From assembly GCA_024231955.1 (NCBI GenBank), contig JAAEPZ010000253.1:496001-560000 (forward strand): a stretch of DNA of 64,000 nucleotides, given 5' to 3'. Each line of letters starts with the position of its first letter. The stretch's first letter is position 1. A program made the position numbers and the translations under genes. The notes below the pieces were generated by a model. It did not search any database. It was not told where the DNA came from and was given only the letters and a program-made list of their open reading frames with translations. The DNA comes from a bacterium. GTDB taxonomy: Bacteria; Krumholzibacteriota; Krumholzibacteriia; JACNKJ01. Shown here piece after piece: positions 36,343 through 44,755 of this stretch.

Positions 36343-36368
36343 GGCGCGGGTGATTGCCCACCCGCGCC
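36343..36368. terminator. GC-rich hairpin between converging genes
   Basis: GGCGCGGGTG (36343-36352) pairs perfectly with CACCCGCGCC (36359-36368) around a 6-base loop. There is no T run, so the terminator call rests on stem strength and on its place between two converging genes. Confidence 0.6.
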
Positions 36369-36389
36369 GCCAGACAAAGATCGCCGTCG

Positions 36390-38147
36390 CTATTCCACAT
36401 GACAGTCCGCGGGGATACCGACCTCCCGCCAGTAGATGTCGGCCCGGATATCGATATCCTCCTGGGTAACCCTCCCCGCGCCCGTGATCACCTCGGTCAA
36501 CTTGCCCGGCAGTTCAAGATCGGTCGGCTGCCAACCGCACTTCAACTTGAATTCATACTTGCGGCGGAGAATGTCCGCGTTGAAGGTTTCGAGTTCATCC
36601 GTTGTGCATTCGCGCCAGAGCAGGTTGAGCCCCTCGGAGATGATATCCTTCGTGTAGACGTTTCGCGCGAACAGACAGATCACCAACGAGTTGAGCAGCA
36701 TACGGAATTTGGCCTCGTCGGCCATCTTCTTGACCTGATCCTCAACGCTGATCTCCATCTTGACCATGGCCTGGTCGAGGGCGTACCCCGCGCAGTCCAG
36801 ATGGGAATGCCGCACTCCCACGATGAAGTCGGTGAAGGCGTTGGGCCCCGTCATGTATCCGGCCGCCTCGTTTTTGCCGAAGGTCATCGCCAGATGTCTG
36901 CAGTCATAGAGCTCGCCGCACACCTGAGCCCCCCGCTCCAGATTGCTGAAGAACCCTGGCGTCCCCTCGCCCATCCGGTTCAGAATTTCGAGGTAGGTAT
37001 CGGCATCACCGAAACGGAGGACAAGTCCACCGGTCTCCTCCGTTCCGATATACCCGCCCAGGAACGCATCCGTGGCCCAGGACAACGTCACCCCGAGCGA
37101 CATGGCATCCCAGCCCTCTTTCTCGACTTTGTGCAGCAAGCGGAGAATGGCGCGCGGATCATCGATGGAGAGATTGCTCCCCAGCGCATAGATCAGTTCG
37201 AAGTCATAGGAGACCTGCGCCGTCTTGAAGCCGTGCTCCTCATGGAATTGTTCGCGCAGAGCCGCCAGGTGAATGCAGCCGCAGGGGCAATGTGCGCACG
37301 CAATCTGATTGGCCAGATAAGTGTCGCCGAACACCTCGCCCGAGATCTTCTCCGCACTCTCGAACCAGGACTGACTGAAATTGCGGGTCGGCAAGCCCTG
37401 CAGATGATTGAGATTCCTGATGTTCACGGCCGTGCCCAGGTCGTGATACTTGCGCATTTCGCCCGACTTGACCACAGACTCGTAAACGGTGTCATAGAGC
37501 GCGCGGAAACGCTTCCTGTCCGGCTGCGGAAGGTAGCGCCCGCCGCCGATCATCAGAGCCTTGAGGTTCTTCGAACCCATCACCGCGCCCAGACCGAGAC
37601 GGCCGAAGTGCCGCTGCGTATCGACGGTGGCGCAGGCATAGGTGGACATTCTTTCACCCGCCGGACCGATCCGCATAATGCTCCGTTTGCCGCGCTGACC
37701 CATGCGCCCGCTGCGCAGCACGCGATCGGTGGCTGTAGTCGAGTAACCCCAGATGCTGCCCGCGGGGAGGAACGTCACGGTATCCTCATCGATGTCCAGC
37801 AATAGCGGTTCGGTGGCCGCACCCTTGATCACGATTGCGCTGAACCCGGCGTTGTACATCGACATCGCCAGACGTCCGCCAGCGTGGGATTCGCCGAGCT
37901 CCCCGGTGTGGGGAGATTTGAACATGGCCACGGTCTTGGTAGCCACCGGCAGGATGTTGCTGAAGGGGCCGGTCGCCAGCACGATGACATTGTCCGCGCC
38001 CAGCGGGTCGGCCTGGGGATCGCAATACCGCTCCATCAGGTGGGTGGCCACGGCCGTGCCGCCCATCGCCATGTGAAAGAGATCCTCATCCTCGATCACC
38101 TTGTGCTCACCGGCAGTGAGATCAATCTCCAGAATCTTCATCCACAT
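36390..38147 (-). CDS. aor: aldehyde:ferredoxin oxidoreductase (tungsten/molybdenum, AOR family)
   Basis: A 585-residue enzyme matching AOR along its length. The N-terminal domain has GGTAVATHLM, NVIVLATGPFSN, and SPHTGELGESHAGGRLA for binding the bis-pterin tungsten cofactor; RHFGRLGLGAVMGSKNLKA is a family signature. The [4Fe-4S] ligands are CAHCPCGC (CxxCxxxC) near 300 and a Cys near 510 (VICLFARN). It interconverts aldehydes and carboxylic acids with ferredoxin as electron carrier. The ATG at 38147 follows AAGGAGG, and the gene overlaps the polyferredoxin gene by 26 bases, so the two are co-translated. The substrate is not predictable. The need for reduced ferredoxin links it to NfnAB. 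Confidence 0.92.
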   Translation of the reverse strand: MWMKILEIDLTAGEHKVIEDEDLFHMAMGGTAVATHLMERYCDPQADPLGADNVIVLATGPFSNILPVATKTVAMFKSPHTGELGESHAGGRLAMSMYNAGFSAIVIKGAATEPLLLDIDEDTVTFLPAGSIWGYSTTATDRVLRSGRMGQRGKRSIMRIGPAGERMSTYACATVDTQRHFGRLGLGAVMGSKNLKALMIGGGRYLPQPDRKRFRALYDTVYESVVKSGEMRKYHDLGTAVNIRNLNHLQGLPTRNFSQSWFESAEKISGEVFGDTYLANQIACAHCPCGCIHLAALREQFHEEHGFKTAQVSYDFELIYALGSNLSIDDPRAILRLLHKVEKEGWDAMSLGVTLSWATDAFLGGYIGTEETGGLVLRFGDADTYLEILNRMGEGTPGFFSNLERGAQVCGELYDCRHLAMTFGKNEAAGYMTGPNAFTDFIVGVRHSHLDCAGYALDQAMVKMEISVEDQVKKMADEAKFRMLLNSLVICLFARNVYTKDIISEGLNLLWRECTTDELETFNADILRRKYEFKLKCGWQPTDLELPGKLTEVITGAGRVTQEDIDIRADIYWREVGIPADCHVE

Positions 38148-38562
38148 GCGCCACCTCCTTGCGTTCGAGCAGTGTGAGAACCTCGTTCGGACAATAGCGC
38201 GCGCAGATGCCGCAGTGCGAACAGGGCAGGGGGAGCTGTTTCTCCGAATCCCATTGCAGTGCGTTGATCAGACAGGCTTCGACACACTCCTTGCAGAATG
38301 TGCACTTCTCGGAATCGAGCTTGAGTACGCCACTTTTGTTTTGAGTCAATGCGCCTGTCTTGCATGCCGCCACGCAGTCCGGATTCTCGCAGGCGCGGCA
38401 AATGCGAAGCGAAAACGCGCCATCGTTGCCTGTGTAGCTCCGCACCCTCATCGCTGATTTCGTCTCCGTCAAAGCTTTATGCCAGGTGCGTGAGCAGGCA
38501 AACATGCAAGAGAGACAACCGATGCACTGCTCCCTGGCCACCGCCGTCAGGACCTTCCCCAT
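38122..38562 (-). CDS. four-cluster [4Fe-4S] ferredoxin partner of AOR
   Basis: A 146-residue protein with four Cys groups: CIGCLSCMFAC, CRACENPDCVAAC, CTFCKECVEAC and CSHCGICARYCP. This is the HycB/DmsB-type polyferredoxin arrangement and can hold four [4Fe-4S] clusters. Similar proteins are encoded directly before AOR genes and carry electrons between AOR and a redox partner. It is the first gene of the pair. Confidence 0.9.
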   Translation of the reverse strand: MGKVLTAVAREQCIGCLSCMFACSRTWHKALTETKSAMRVRSYTGNDGAFSLRICRACENPDCVAACKTGALTQNKSGVLKLDSEKCTFCKECVEACLINALQWDSEKQLPLPCSHCGICARYCPNEVLTLLERKEVAHVDEDSGD

Positions 38563-38638
38563 CCTTGACCTCTCTTTTTGAAGTGGGAATTATGCGACCC
38601 GCAACAGGCAGACTTCCACTGCCCGGACTAATGGTCAA

Positions 38639-38650
38639 CCGATTAATCGG
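38639..38650. promoter_or_regulatory. perfect 12-bp palindrome upstream of the AOR operon
   Basis: CCGATTAATCGG is a perfect palindrome about 77 bases before the start of the ferredoxin-AOR operon. It could be a repressor or activator site; no known regulator motif is matched. Confidence 0.35.
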
Positions 38651-38725
38651 CCATTGAGGGGATATACTTAACAGGGCAATGGGAATAGGCTATTCGGTTA
38701 GAATATCCTTTCCGTTTAAGGCGAA

Positions 38726-38751
38726 AACCCGGCGGGGATGCCCCACCGGGT
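38726..38751 (-). terminator. intrinsic terminator of the arsR/Cys-rich peptide pair
   Basis: ACCCGGCGGGG (38727-38737) pairs with CCCCACCGGGT (38741-38751) with one C-A mismatch and an ATG loop; TTTT follows on the minus strand (AAAA at 38724-38727). It lies just after the Cys-rich peptide gene. Confidence 0.8.
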
Positions 38752-38773
38752 GTCTTCGATACGGGGGGGAGGA

Positions 38774-38953
38774 CTAGTCCTCTTCCGACCTGCAGCAGTC
38801 ACTGCCGCTCTTGCTGCTCTCGGTCTCGCAGCAATTGATCTCGACTTTGTTCGGCTTGCAGTTCTGCATCGACTCGGGTTTGATTGTGATGGTGATGTTC
38901 TCGCCATCCTTGCAGATCTTGACCCCATCGCAGCAGTTCATGTCCTTGCTCAT
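38774..38953 (-). CDS. small cysteine-rich protein
   Basis: A 59-residue protein with eight Cys (residues 7, 8, 14, 32, 41, 42, 53, 54), three of them as CC pairs, and an acidic tail. It has no signal peptide. The ATG at 38953 has AAAGGAAA upstream and is preferred to 39004. The gene is preceded by an ArsR-type regulator that has a Cys-rich metal site, with an inverted repeat between them. A metal-binding (metallothionein- or chaperone-like) role is plausible from Cys content and context. I recognise no family. Confidence 0.65.
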   Translation of the reverse strand: MSKDMNCCDGVKICKDGENITITIKPESMQNCKPNKVEINCCETESSKSGSDCCRSEED

Positions 38954-38967
38954 TTCACATTTCCTTT

Positions 38968-38994
38968 CATAGACCCATAGGTTGTTATCTATGG
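38968..38994. promoter_or_regulatory. inverted-repeat operator candidate before the Cys-rich peptide gene
   Basis: CCATAG (38975-38980) and CTATGG (38988-38993) form an inverted repeat separated by 7 bases, with a further CATAGA at 38968-38973. The half-site CATAGA/TCTATG is shared with the repeat at 39312-39329 before the arsR-type gene. Confidence 0.5.
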
Positions 38995-39010
38995 TTTTAG
39001 TCAAAAAAAA

Positions 39011-39295
39011 TCAACATCTCTTCAGATCGATGTCCAGCAGCCGCATCTGCTTGCAGCAACAGGTGATGATCGCATCACCGTTGAACCGATAGTAGACCTG
39101 GCGGCCGCGCTTGTCTCTTGTCACCAGCCCCGCCCGCTTCAGGATATCCAGATGATGCGAAACCGAGGGCTGGGTCATCTCGAAGTGCTCGCAGATTTCA
39201 CAGACGCACAGCTCGCCCTCCCGCAGGAGTTCGAGAATCCTGAGCCTGCTCCTGTCCCCCAGAGCGAGGAACACCTGACAGCAATCGTCGTCCAC
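39011..39295 (-). CDS. ArsR/SmtB-family metal-responsive regulator
   Basis: A 94-residue winged-helix protein. The alpha-3 metal motif ELCVCEIC (Cys30, Cys32, Cys35) is the arsenic/antimony/cadmium-type site of ArsR and CadC; more Cys occur at both ends (CC at 5-6 and CCC near the C-terminus). The DNA-recognition helix is QPSVSHHLDILKRAGLV. A GTG at 39295 preceded by GAGGAG is the likely start; the ATG at 39310 would overlap that site. It should repress its own operon, including the Cys-rich peptide gene 57 bases downstream, until thiophilic metal or metalloid binds. Confidence 0.9.
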   Translation of the reverse strand: MDDDCCQVFLALGDRSRLRILELLREGELCVCEICEHFEMTQPSVSHHLDILKRAGLVTRDKRGRQVYYRFNGDAIITCCCKQMRLLDIDLKRC

Positions 39296-39311
39296 GAGAC
39301 ATCTCCTCAAA

Positions 39312-39329
39312 CATAGATGATCGTCTATG
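39312..39329. promoter_or_regulatory. ArsR-type operator candidate
   Basis: CATAGATGA-TCGTCTATG is an 18-bp inverted repeat with one mismatch, 17 bases before the GTG start of the ArsR-type gene. Position, size and symmetry fit an autoregulatory ArsR/SmtB operator. Confidence 0.65.
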
Positions 39330-39517
39330 CTTTATAGTATCGGCCGCAGCCCCCTGAAAGTCAAGCCCGTGTTTTCGATTTTTCAAACCGGTTCGCGCCG
39401 GATCTCTTGCTTCCCCGACATGGAGGAGATCATGCGCAGGCTTGACCGGATGCTGCCGGGCGCTGAACCGGACGGGCAGGCCGGGGGGAGCTGACGGTTG
39501 CAGCCCGGCGCCGTAGC

Positions 39518-39541
39518 GACCGCTCCGCTAACGGAGCGGTC
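39518..39541. terminator. hairpin downstream of the AmpG-like gene
   Basis: GACCGCTCCG (39518-39527) pairs with CGGAGCGGTC (39532-39541) around CTAA. No T run adjoins it on the minus strand, so termination of the minus-strand transporter gene is likely but not certain. The rest of 39330-39517 holds no gene that I trust. Confidence 0.55.
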
Positions 39542-39573
39542 GGCCTCTACTCTTTTGAATATGAACCCCGTCC

Positions 39574-40926
39574 CTAATCGGCAATCGGTTCATCCCTCTC
39601 GACCGCTTCCGGTTCGACCTCCGCGGGCTTGACTCCCCTACTCCGCGTCGAGGGTTTGAGGAAGGGGAGCGCAATCAGCGGAATGATCGCCAGGACGACA
39701 TCCAGGTGCATGGTCGCAGCGTAGCCGTGATCGGCGGCGTACCAGCCCTGCCAGCGCGCCGAGTAGGTGTACATCAGGTTCTTGAGCGCCATGTAGCCCG
39801 AGAACTGGGTCGCCGCCACCAGCGGCGAACTGAGCCCCATGAACACGGCCATCGAGGTCCCCGACAGCAAACCGGATGCGAAGCTGTAACCCAGTCCGGC
39901 GATGGTGTAGATGTTCACCGTCACACCCTCCATCCCCTGACCGCTGGTGAACTGCTGCGCCAGCCACAGCGTCGGCACGGCGGTGAGGATATACCACACC
40001 GCGAGCATCTTCCTGTGCCCGAGCCGGTCGGAGATCCAACCGCCGGCCACGCAACCCAGCGCGGCCACGACGGTGAAGTAGATATCCACCTTCGCGATCT
40101 CCTCCTCGCTCATCCCCAGATCCACCATCATGGTGCTGCCCAGGGCGAGCCCCATCGCCAGCGCACCCGCGGGCGCGATGCAGAACAGCACACCCACCAG
40201 CGGTCCGGGACCGGAGCGGAAGAAGCCGGTATAGAGATCCTTGCCGTACTGAACGGCCTCACCGATAATCTGCCCCACGAGGCTGCCGGTCTTTCTCCCC
40301 GCTGCGCCGATGGCCGCGCTCACCTGCACGACCGGCTCCTGCAGGCGGAGCGTCACGGTGAGGAGGATCAGCAGCAGCAATCCGCAGACATAGGGGAAGG
40401 TGGCCTCGTAACCCACTCTGCCCGCGATAAACAGGGCGCCGCTGCCACCGACCGCCTGACCGAGATAGGATGCGCCGAACATGAAGCCGTTGGCTACGCC
40501 CCGCTCCTTCTCGGGCAGCACGGTCACGGCCAGCGCGTCGATGGCCACATCCTGGCAACAGGCGAATATGTTGTGGATAATCACCAGCAGCGTGAGCAGC
40601 TGCAGGTTCTCCCCCGGCTTGACGACCATCACCACGCCCAGCGTCACGATCATCATCATCTGCGCGGCGGCGATCCAGAAGCGGTAGTGTCCGAAACGCT
40701 TGATCTTGATCAGATCCACCAGCGGACCCCAGAGCGGTTTGAAGGCCCAGGGCGCATACAGTGAAGCGGTGAAGGCGCTGATCACATCGAGCCCCAGCCC
40801 CTGCTGGCGCATGAAGGTGACGAACGCGATCGCCGTGAACCCGAAAGGGATCCCCTCGGACAGATAGAGCAGGGAGAAAACGGTCAGACGCCCCTTGGGC
40901 GTGGCCAACAAACTGCGGCCCGGCAT
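39574..40926 (-). CDS. ampG: MFS transporter, AmpG-like
   Basis: A 450-residue protein with about 12-14 hydrophobic segments. The N-terminal YLSEGIPFGFTAIAFVTF, KPLWGPLVD and QDVAIDALAVTVLPEKERG are signatures of the AmpG/PAT subgroup of the major facilitator family, which imports muropeptides or moves acyl-CoA-like substrates. NagZ at 8943-10328 is consistent with muropeptide recycling, but the two genes are not linked. The C-terminal 30 residues form a charged tail. It is 27 bases after the SUMF1-like gene, in the same direction. Substrate remains uncertain. Confidence 0.78.
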   Translation of the reverse strand: MPGRSLLATPKGRLTVFSLLYLSEGIPFGFTAIAFVTFMRQQGLGLDVISAFTASLYAPWAFKPLWGPLVDLIKIKRFGHYRFWIAAAQMMMIVTLGVVMVVKPGENLQLLTLLVIIHNIFACCQDVAIDALAVTVLPEKERGVANGFMFGASYLGQAVGGSGALFIAGRVGYEATFPYVCGLLLLILLTVTLRLQEPVVQVSAAIGAAGRKTGSLVGQIIGEAVQYGKDLYTGFFRSGPGPLVGVLFCIAPAGALAMGLALGSTMMVDLGMSEEEIAKVDIYFTVVAALGCVAGGWISDRLGHRKMLAVWYILTAVPTLWLAQQFTSGQGMEGVTVNIYTIAGLGYSFASGLLSGTSMAVFMGLSSPLVAATQFSGYMALKNLMYTYSARWQGWYAADHGYAATMHLDVVLAIIPLIALPFLKPSTRSRGVKPAEVEPEAVERDEPIAD

Positions 40927-40953
40927 ATCGGGATCCTCGTTTCGGTGAAGTTG

Positions 40954-41964
40954 TCAGTAATACCAGGTGCGGACTATGCGCACGCCCGTATCCGCGTTGC
41001 CGTCGGCCGGAACCAGATCGGGATCCAGATAACTCCGCGTCGTCGCGGCCAGCTCATTGAAGAAACTCTCATAACTGCCGCCCCGCAAGCACTTGTAGAT
41101 CTCGCCCCCGACGGCGTCGCTGTTGACATCCACGGGATCGATCAGATGATCGTAAAACTCCCACGGGGCATACCAGTCCTGGCACCACTCGGCCACGTTG
41201 CCCGCCATGTCGTGCAGCCCCAGCCAGCTGTCGCCCGGCCGCCCGACGGTCCCCACCGCCAGAGGTTCACCCTCGCAAGGGGGCCCCCCCGCGCCGGTCC
41301 GGCCGTTGACGCGGCTGCAATCGGGATCGGCCTCGCCCCACGGGTAGGTCAGGTAGGCGGGATAACGGGCCGCGTTCTCCCACTCGGCTTCGGTGGGCAG
41401 GCGCCACCCCTCGGCTCGATAGGGATCGCCGTTCGGGCCGCAGGTCCAGCCCGTATGGCCCTTGACGTAGCTCTCGGGCAAACCGTCGTCGATATTCTTC
41501 CAGTCGCAGAAGGCGGCCGCGCCGTACCAGGTGAGTCGCCGCACCGGCAGCCAGGGGTTCACGCCCGACGCCACATCGAAACTGTCGGCCATCTCGTCGA
41601 AAAAGATCTCGCCACCGGCGACCAACTGGAGGAGGTCATTCTGGGTCATGGAATCGATCACGAAGTCGCCATCGAGCGCGACCTCGTACCGCCGCAGCGC
41701 GCGGTTGAGGGTGGTGACGTACTCGGCCACCGTGAGTTCGTATTCGGCGATGATATAGGAGCGCGTGAGCGTTACCAGACGTGAGTCGTCAACCCCGCCG
41801 AAAGGGCTGACGGGGCCCATCCGGAAGGTGCAGGCGGGTACGAGAACATAGCCGGTCGGCGCCTGTTCATACCCAGACTCATCATTGCCGAGGCACGACA
41901 GGATGAGGCAGAGGAATATCAGCCAGGGCCACTGGCGTCCGCCGTTGACAGAAAACTTCTCCAT
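40954..41964 (-). CDS. SUMF1/formylglycine-generating-enzyme-like lipoprotein
   Basis: A 336-residue protein with a lipoprotein signal (CLILSC, Cys near 24). The mature part is a C-type-lectin-like FGE/SUMF1 domain: VPACTFRMGPVSP, ELTVAEY, GWRLPTEAEWENAARYP, DMAGNVAEWCQDWY and KCLRGGSYESF are all standard in the family. True FGE oxidises a Cys of sulfatases, but many bacterial members act as binding or accessory domains. No sulfatase gene is in the window, and the catalytic Cys pair cannot be assigned with confidence. The function is therefore open. Confidence 0.85.
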   Translation of the reverse strand: MEKFSVNGGRQWPWLIFLCLILSCLGNDESGYEQAPTGYVLVPACTFRMGPVSPFGGVDDSRLVTLTRSYIIAEYELTVAEYVTTLNRALRRYEVALDGDFVIDSMTQNDLLQLVAGGEIFFDEMADSFDVASGVNPWLPVRRLTWYGAAAFCDWKNIDDGLPESYVKGHTGWTCGPNGDPYRAEGWRLPTEAEWENAARYPAYLTYPWGEADPDCSRVNGRTGAGGPPCEGEPLAVGTVGRPGDSWLGLHDMAGNVAEWCQDWYAPWEFYDHLIDPVDVNSDAVGGEIYKCLRGGSYESFFNELAATTRSYLDPDLVPADGNADTGVRIVRTWYY

Positions 41965-42039
41965 TATTGCCGCTCCAGGTTGGATGCAGAGCCATACACG
42001 TCTATATTAGGCGCTGTTCCCTTCAAAGGAAAGAACTCT

Positions 42040-44649
42040 ATGTTACCGGCCGACCATCCCTACAGCAATATCATCGATCGGGTCCTCAAACCCGGGCGCT
42101 ACACGGGCGGAGAATTCAATCAATCCCTCAAGGATCCGGCGATCCTGAAGGGGCGCATCGCCCTGGCCTACCCCGATGTCTACGAGATCGGCATGAGTCA
42201 CATGGGGCTGAAGATTCTCTACTCGACCATCAACGCCCGGGAGGATCTGGCGGCCGAGCGGGCCTATGCGCCCTGGGTGGACATGGAGGCCGAGCTGCGG
42301 CGGGAGAACCTGCCGCTGGTCAGCCTGGAGACGGCCACCCCACTGCGTGAGTTCGACCTGCTCGGCTTCTCGCTCCAGTACGAGCTGACCTACACCAACA
42401 TCCTGACGATGCTGGAGTTGGGCGGCGTCAGCCGTCGGAGCGCCGACCGCGCCGAGGATGAGCCCCTGGTCGTTGCCGGCGGCCCGCTGACCTTTCAGCC
42501 GGAGGCCCTGGCCCCCTTCTTCGATTGCTTCATCGTCGGCGACGGCGAGGAGTCCCTGACCGAGCTGATGGATGACTGGCTCGACCTCAAGGCCGCCGGC
42601 GTCCCCCGCAGCGAGGCCCTGCGACGGTTGGCCGGCAAGCCGGGGCGCTACATCCCCGCGCTCTACGAAGTCGCCCCCTCACCCGACACCGGGCTGCTCA
42701 TCGTGCGGAAGCCGGATGATCCGGAGTTGCCCTATCCGATCGAGCGGGCCCATGTCGCCGATCTGGGTCGCTTCCCCTTCCCCACCGACACGCCGGTGGC
42801 CGAGACCCGCGCCATCTTCGACCGCCACGCCATCGAACTGGCGCGCGGCTGCACCGAGGGATGCCGCTTCTGCCAGGCCGGCATGCTCTACCGCCCCGTG
42901 CGGGAGCGGAGCCCGGATCAGGTGATCGACACCATCATCTGCGGCATCAGGGAGGCCGGATACGACGAGGTCAGCCTCACCAGCCTCTCCACCGCCGACT
43001 ACAGCGCCCTCACGCCGCTGGTACGCGAGTTGATGGCCCGTCTCGAAAACGAGCAGGTGAGCCTGTCGGTCTCCAGTCTCCGCGCCTACGGTCTGGCCGA
43101 GGAGCTGCTCGACGAGATCGCCCGCGTTCGCGCCACCAGCCTCACTTTCGCTCCGGAGGCCGGCACCCAGCGGCTGAGGGATATCATCAACAAGAACATC
43201 ACCGAGGAGCAGATCCTCGAGAGCGCGCGGCGGGTTTTCAGCCGCAAGTGGAACAGCATCAAACTCTACTTCATGATCGGTCTGCCCGGTGAGACCCGGG
43301 TCGATCTTGAGGGCATTCTCACCACCGCCCTGCGCTGCAAGAAGCTGGGCAACAGCCTGCCCAACCGCGCCATGGGGAGTGGTGGCCGCCCGGCACAGGT
43401 CACCTGCGCCATCAGCGGTTTCGTGCCCAAGCCGCACACACCGTTTCAGTGGGTGGCCATGGATGACATGGAGACCCTGACCAACAAGCAGAAGGATCTC
43501 TACGCCCGCTCCAAGCGGATGAAGCTGGGGCTCAAGTGGCATGCGGCCGAGATCAGTCACCTCGAGGGGATCATCTGCCGCGGCGACCGCAGTATCGCCG
43601 ATCTGATCGAGCGCGCCTACGAGAAGGGCTGCCGCTTCGATGGCTGGGACGAACACTTCCGTTTCGACTACTGGGAGGAGGCCATCGTGGAGCTCGGTCT
43701 CGACAAGCAGCGCTTCCTGCAGGAGCTCGACCCCGAGACGCAGCTGCCGTGGAACCATATCTCCACCGGCGTCGACCTCAAGTTCCTCCAGGCGGAATAT
43801 CGGCGCAGCCTTGAGGGTCGCATCACCCCCCCCTGCACCAAGGTCAAGGGCGCCGACACGCGTCTGGAGCCGCCCACCGACGATGAACCGCTGATCTGCT
43901 ACAACTGCGGCCTCGAGTGCGACCTCAGCGAAACGAAACGGCGGCGGCGCGATTTCCTGGATCAGCTGAGCGCACTCGCTGAGGAGCGTCCCCCGGTCGC
44001 AAGCGCCGACGCCAGACGCTATCGATTCACCTTCTCCCGCACGGGCAACGCGGCGACGATGAGTCACCTCGATCTGGTTCGCGGCTGGCCCCGCTCTCTG
44101 CGGCGCGCCGGTCTGCGGATCGCCTATTCGCAGGGATTCCACCCCCACCCGCGCCTCAGCTTCTCGCCCGCGCTGCCCATGGGGATGGAGAGCGACGGCG
44201 AGCAGGTGGAGATCATCCTCTATTCCGATCTGCCCCCCGCTGAGGTGAGCGAGAGGCTGCAACCCACTCTGCCCGAGGGGCTGCAACTGCTCAACGGGGC
44301 CGTCGGCGAGGAGAAGCCCCTCGCCAAGCGGCTGCGCAGTCTGAGGATGCACATCTCGTTCGACGCGCCGGAGGGCTACGACATCGCCCCCACCTGCACC
44401 GAACTGATGGCGCGCGAGACGCTGCCGTTGACCAGGATCAGAAAGGGGAAGCCGCTGGTTCATGACATGCGTCCCAACCTTTTCGCCCTGGATCCCGCGG
44501 AGCCGCGACAGGGTCGTACTGCGGCGGTGATCGTGGAACTGGGTCTGATCGGGCCCGCGATCAAAGCGGCGGAGTTGGTCGAGCAACTCGGCGGCGACGT
44601 GGAGAGTCTGACCGCCAAGCGGCTGGGCTTCACGCTTCACGATTGCTGA
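42040..44649 (+). CDS. B12-binding-type radical SAM protein fused to DUF2344
   Basis: An 869-residue fusion. Residues 1-230 form a B12-binding-like domain (KGRIALAYPDVYEIGMSHMGLKIL), about 255-560 a radical SAM domain with the cluster motif CTEGCRFC (ELARGCTEGCRFCQAGM), and about 640-869 the DUF2344 module (YRFTFSRTGNAATMSHLDL, QGFHPHPRLSFSPALPMG). Between them, YNCGLECDL may hold another metal. The same fusion (TIGR03960 plus TIGR03936) is known in many bacteria; its reaction is undetermined, with RNA or ribosome modification suspected. The ATG at 42040 follows AAAGGAAAG and is preferred to 41980. Confidence 0.92.
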   Translation: MLPADHPYSNIIDRVLKPGRYTGGEFNQSLKDPAILKGRIALAYPDVYEIGMSHMGLKILYSTINAREDLAAERAYAPWVDMEAELRRENLPLVSLETATPLREFDLLGFSLQYELTYTNILTMLELGGVSRRSADRAEDEPLVVAGGPLTFQPEALAPFFDCFIVGDGEESLTELMDDWLDLKAAGVPRSEALRRLAGKPGRYIPALYEVAPSPDTGLLIVRKPDDPELPYPIERAHVADLGRFPFPTDTPVAETRAIFDRHAIELARGCTEGCRFCQAGMLYRPVRERSPDQVIDTIICGIREAGYDEVSLTSLSTADYSALTPLVRELMARLENEQVSLSVSSLRAYGLAEELLDEIARVRATSLTFAPEAGTQRLRDIINKNITEEQILESARRVFSRKWNSIKLYFMIGLPGETRVDLEGILTTALRCKKLGNSLPNRAMGSGGRPAQVTCAISGFVPKPHTPFQWVAMDDMETLTNKQKDLYARSKRMKLGLKWHAAEISHLEGIICRGDRSIADLIERAYEKGCRFDGWDEHFRFDYWEEAIVELGLDKQRFLQELDPETQLPWNHISTGVDLKFLQAEYRRSLEGRITPPCTKVKGADTRLEPPTDDEPLICYNCGLECDLSETKRRRRDFLDQLSALAEERPPVASADARRYRFTFSRTGNAATMSHLDLVRGWPRSLRRAGLRIAYSQGFHPHPRLSFSPALPMGMESDGEQVEIILYSDLPPAEVSERLQPTLPEGLQLLNGAVGEEKPLAKRLRSLRMHISFDAPEGYDIAPTCTELMARETLPLTRIRKGKPLVHDMRPNLFALDPAEPRQGRTAAVIVELGLIGPAIKAAELVEQLGGDVESLTAKRLGFTLHDC

Positions 44650-44755
44650 TCAACGCTTACCGTGTGTTCTATGTTGACTAACAACGTGAGATGCGCTTCG
44701 ATGGTGGTTACCTCGCACCTGCGCACCCCACCCTACAATGCCCGGAGATAATGCA

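Noticed and set aside
39420..39494. Short plus-strand frame of 24 codons before the AmpG-like gene
   Set aside because: No ribosome-binding site at proper spacing beyond a chance GGAGGAG inside the frame, no family, and no terminator logic.
42679..44640. 653-codon minus-strand frame opposite the radical SAM gene
   Set aside because: High-G+C codon bias opens the antisense frame; the plus strand has the CxxxCxxC motif and DUF2344 signatures.
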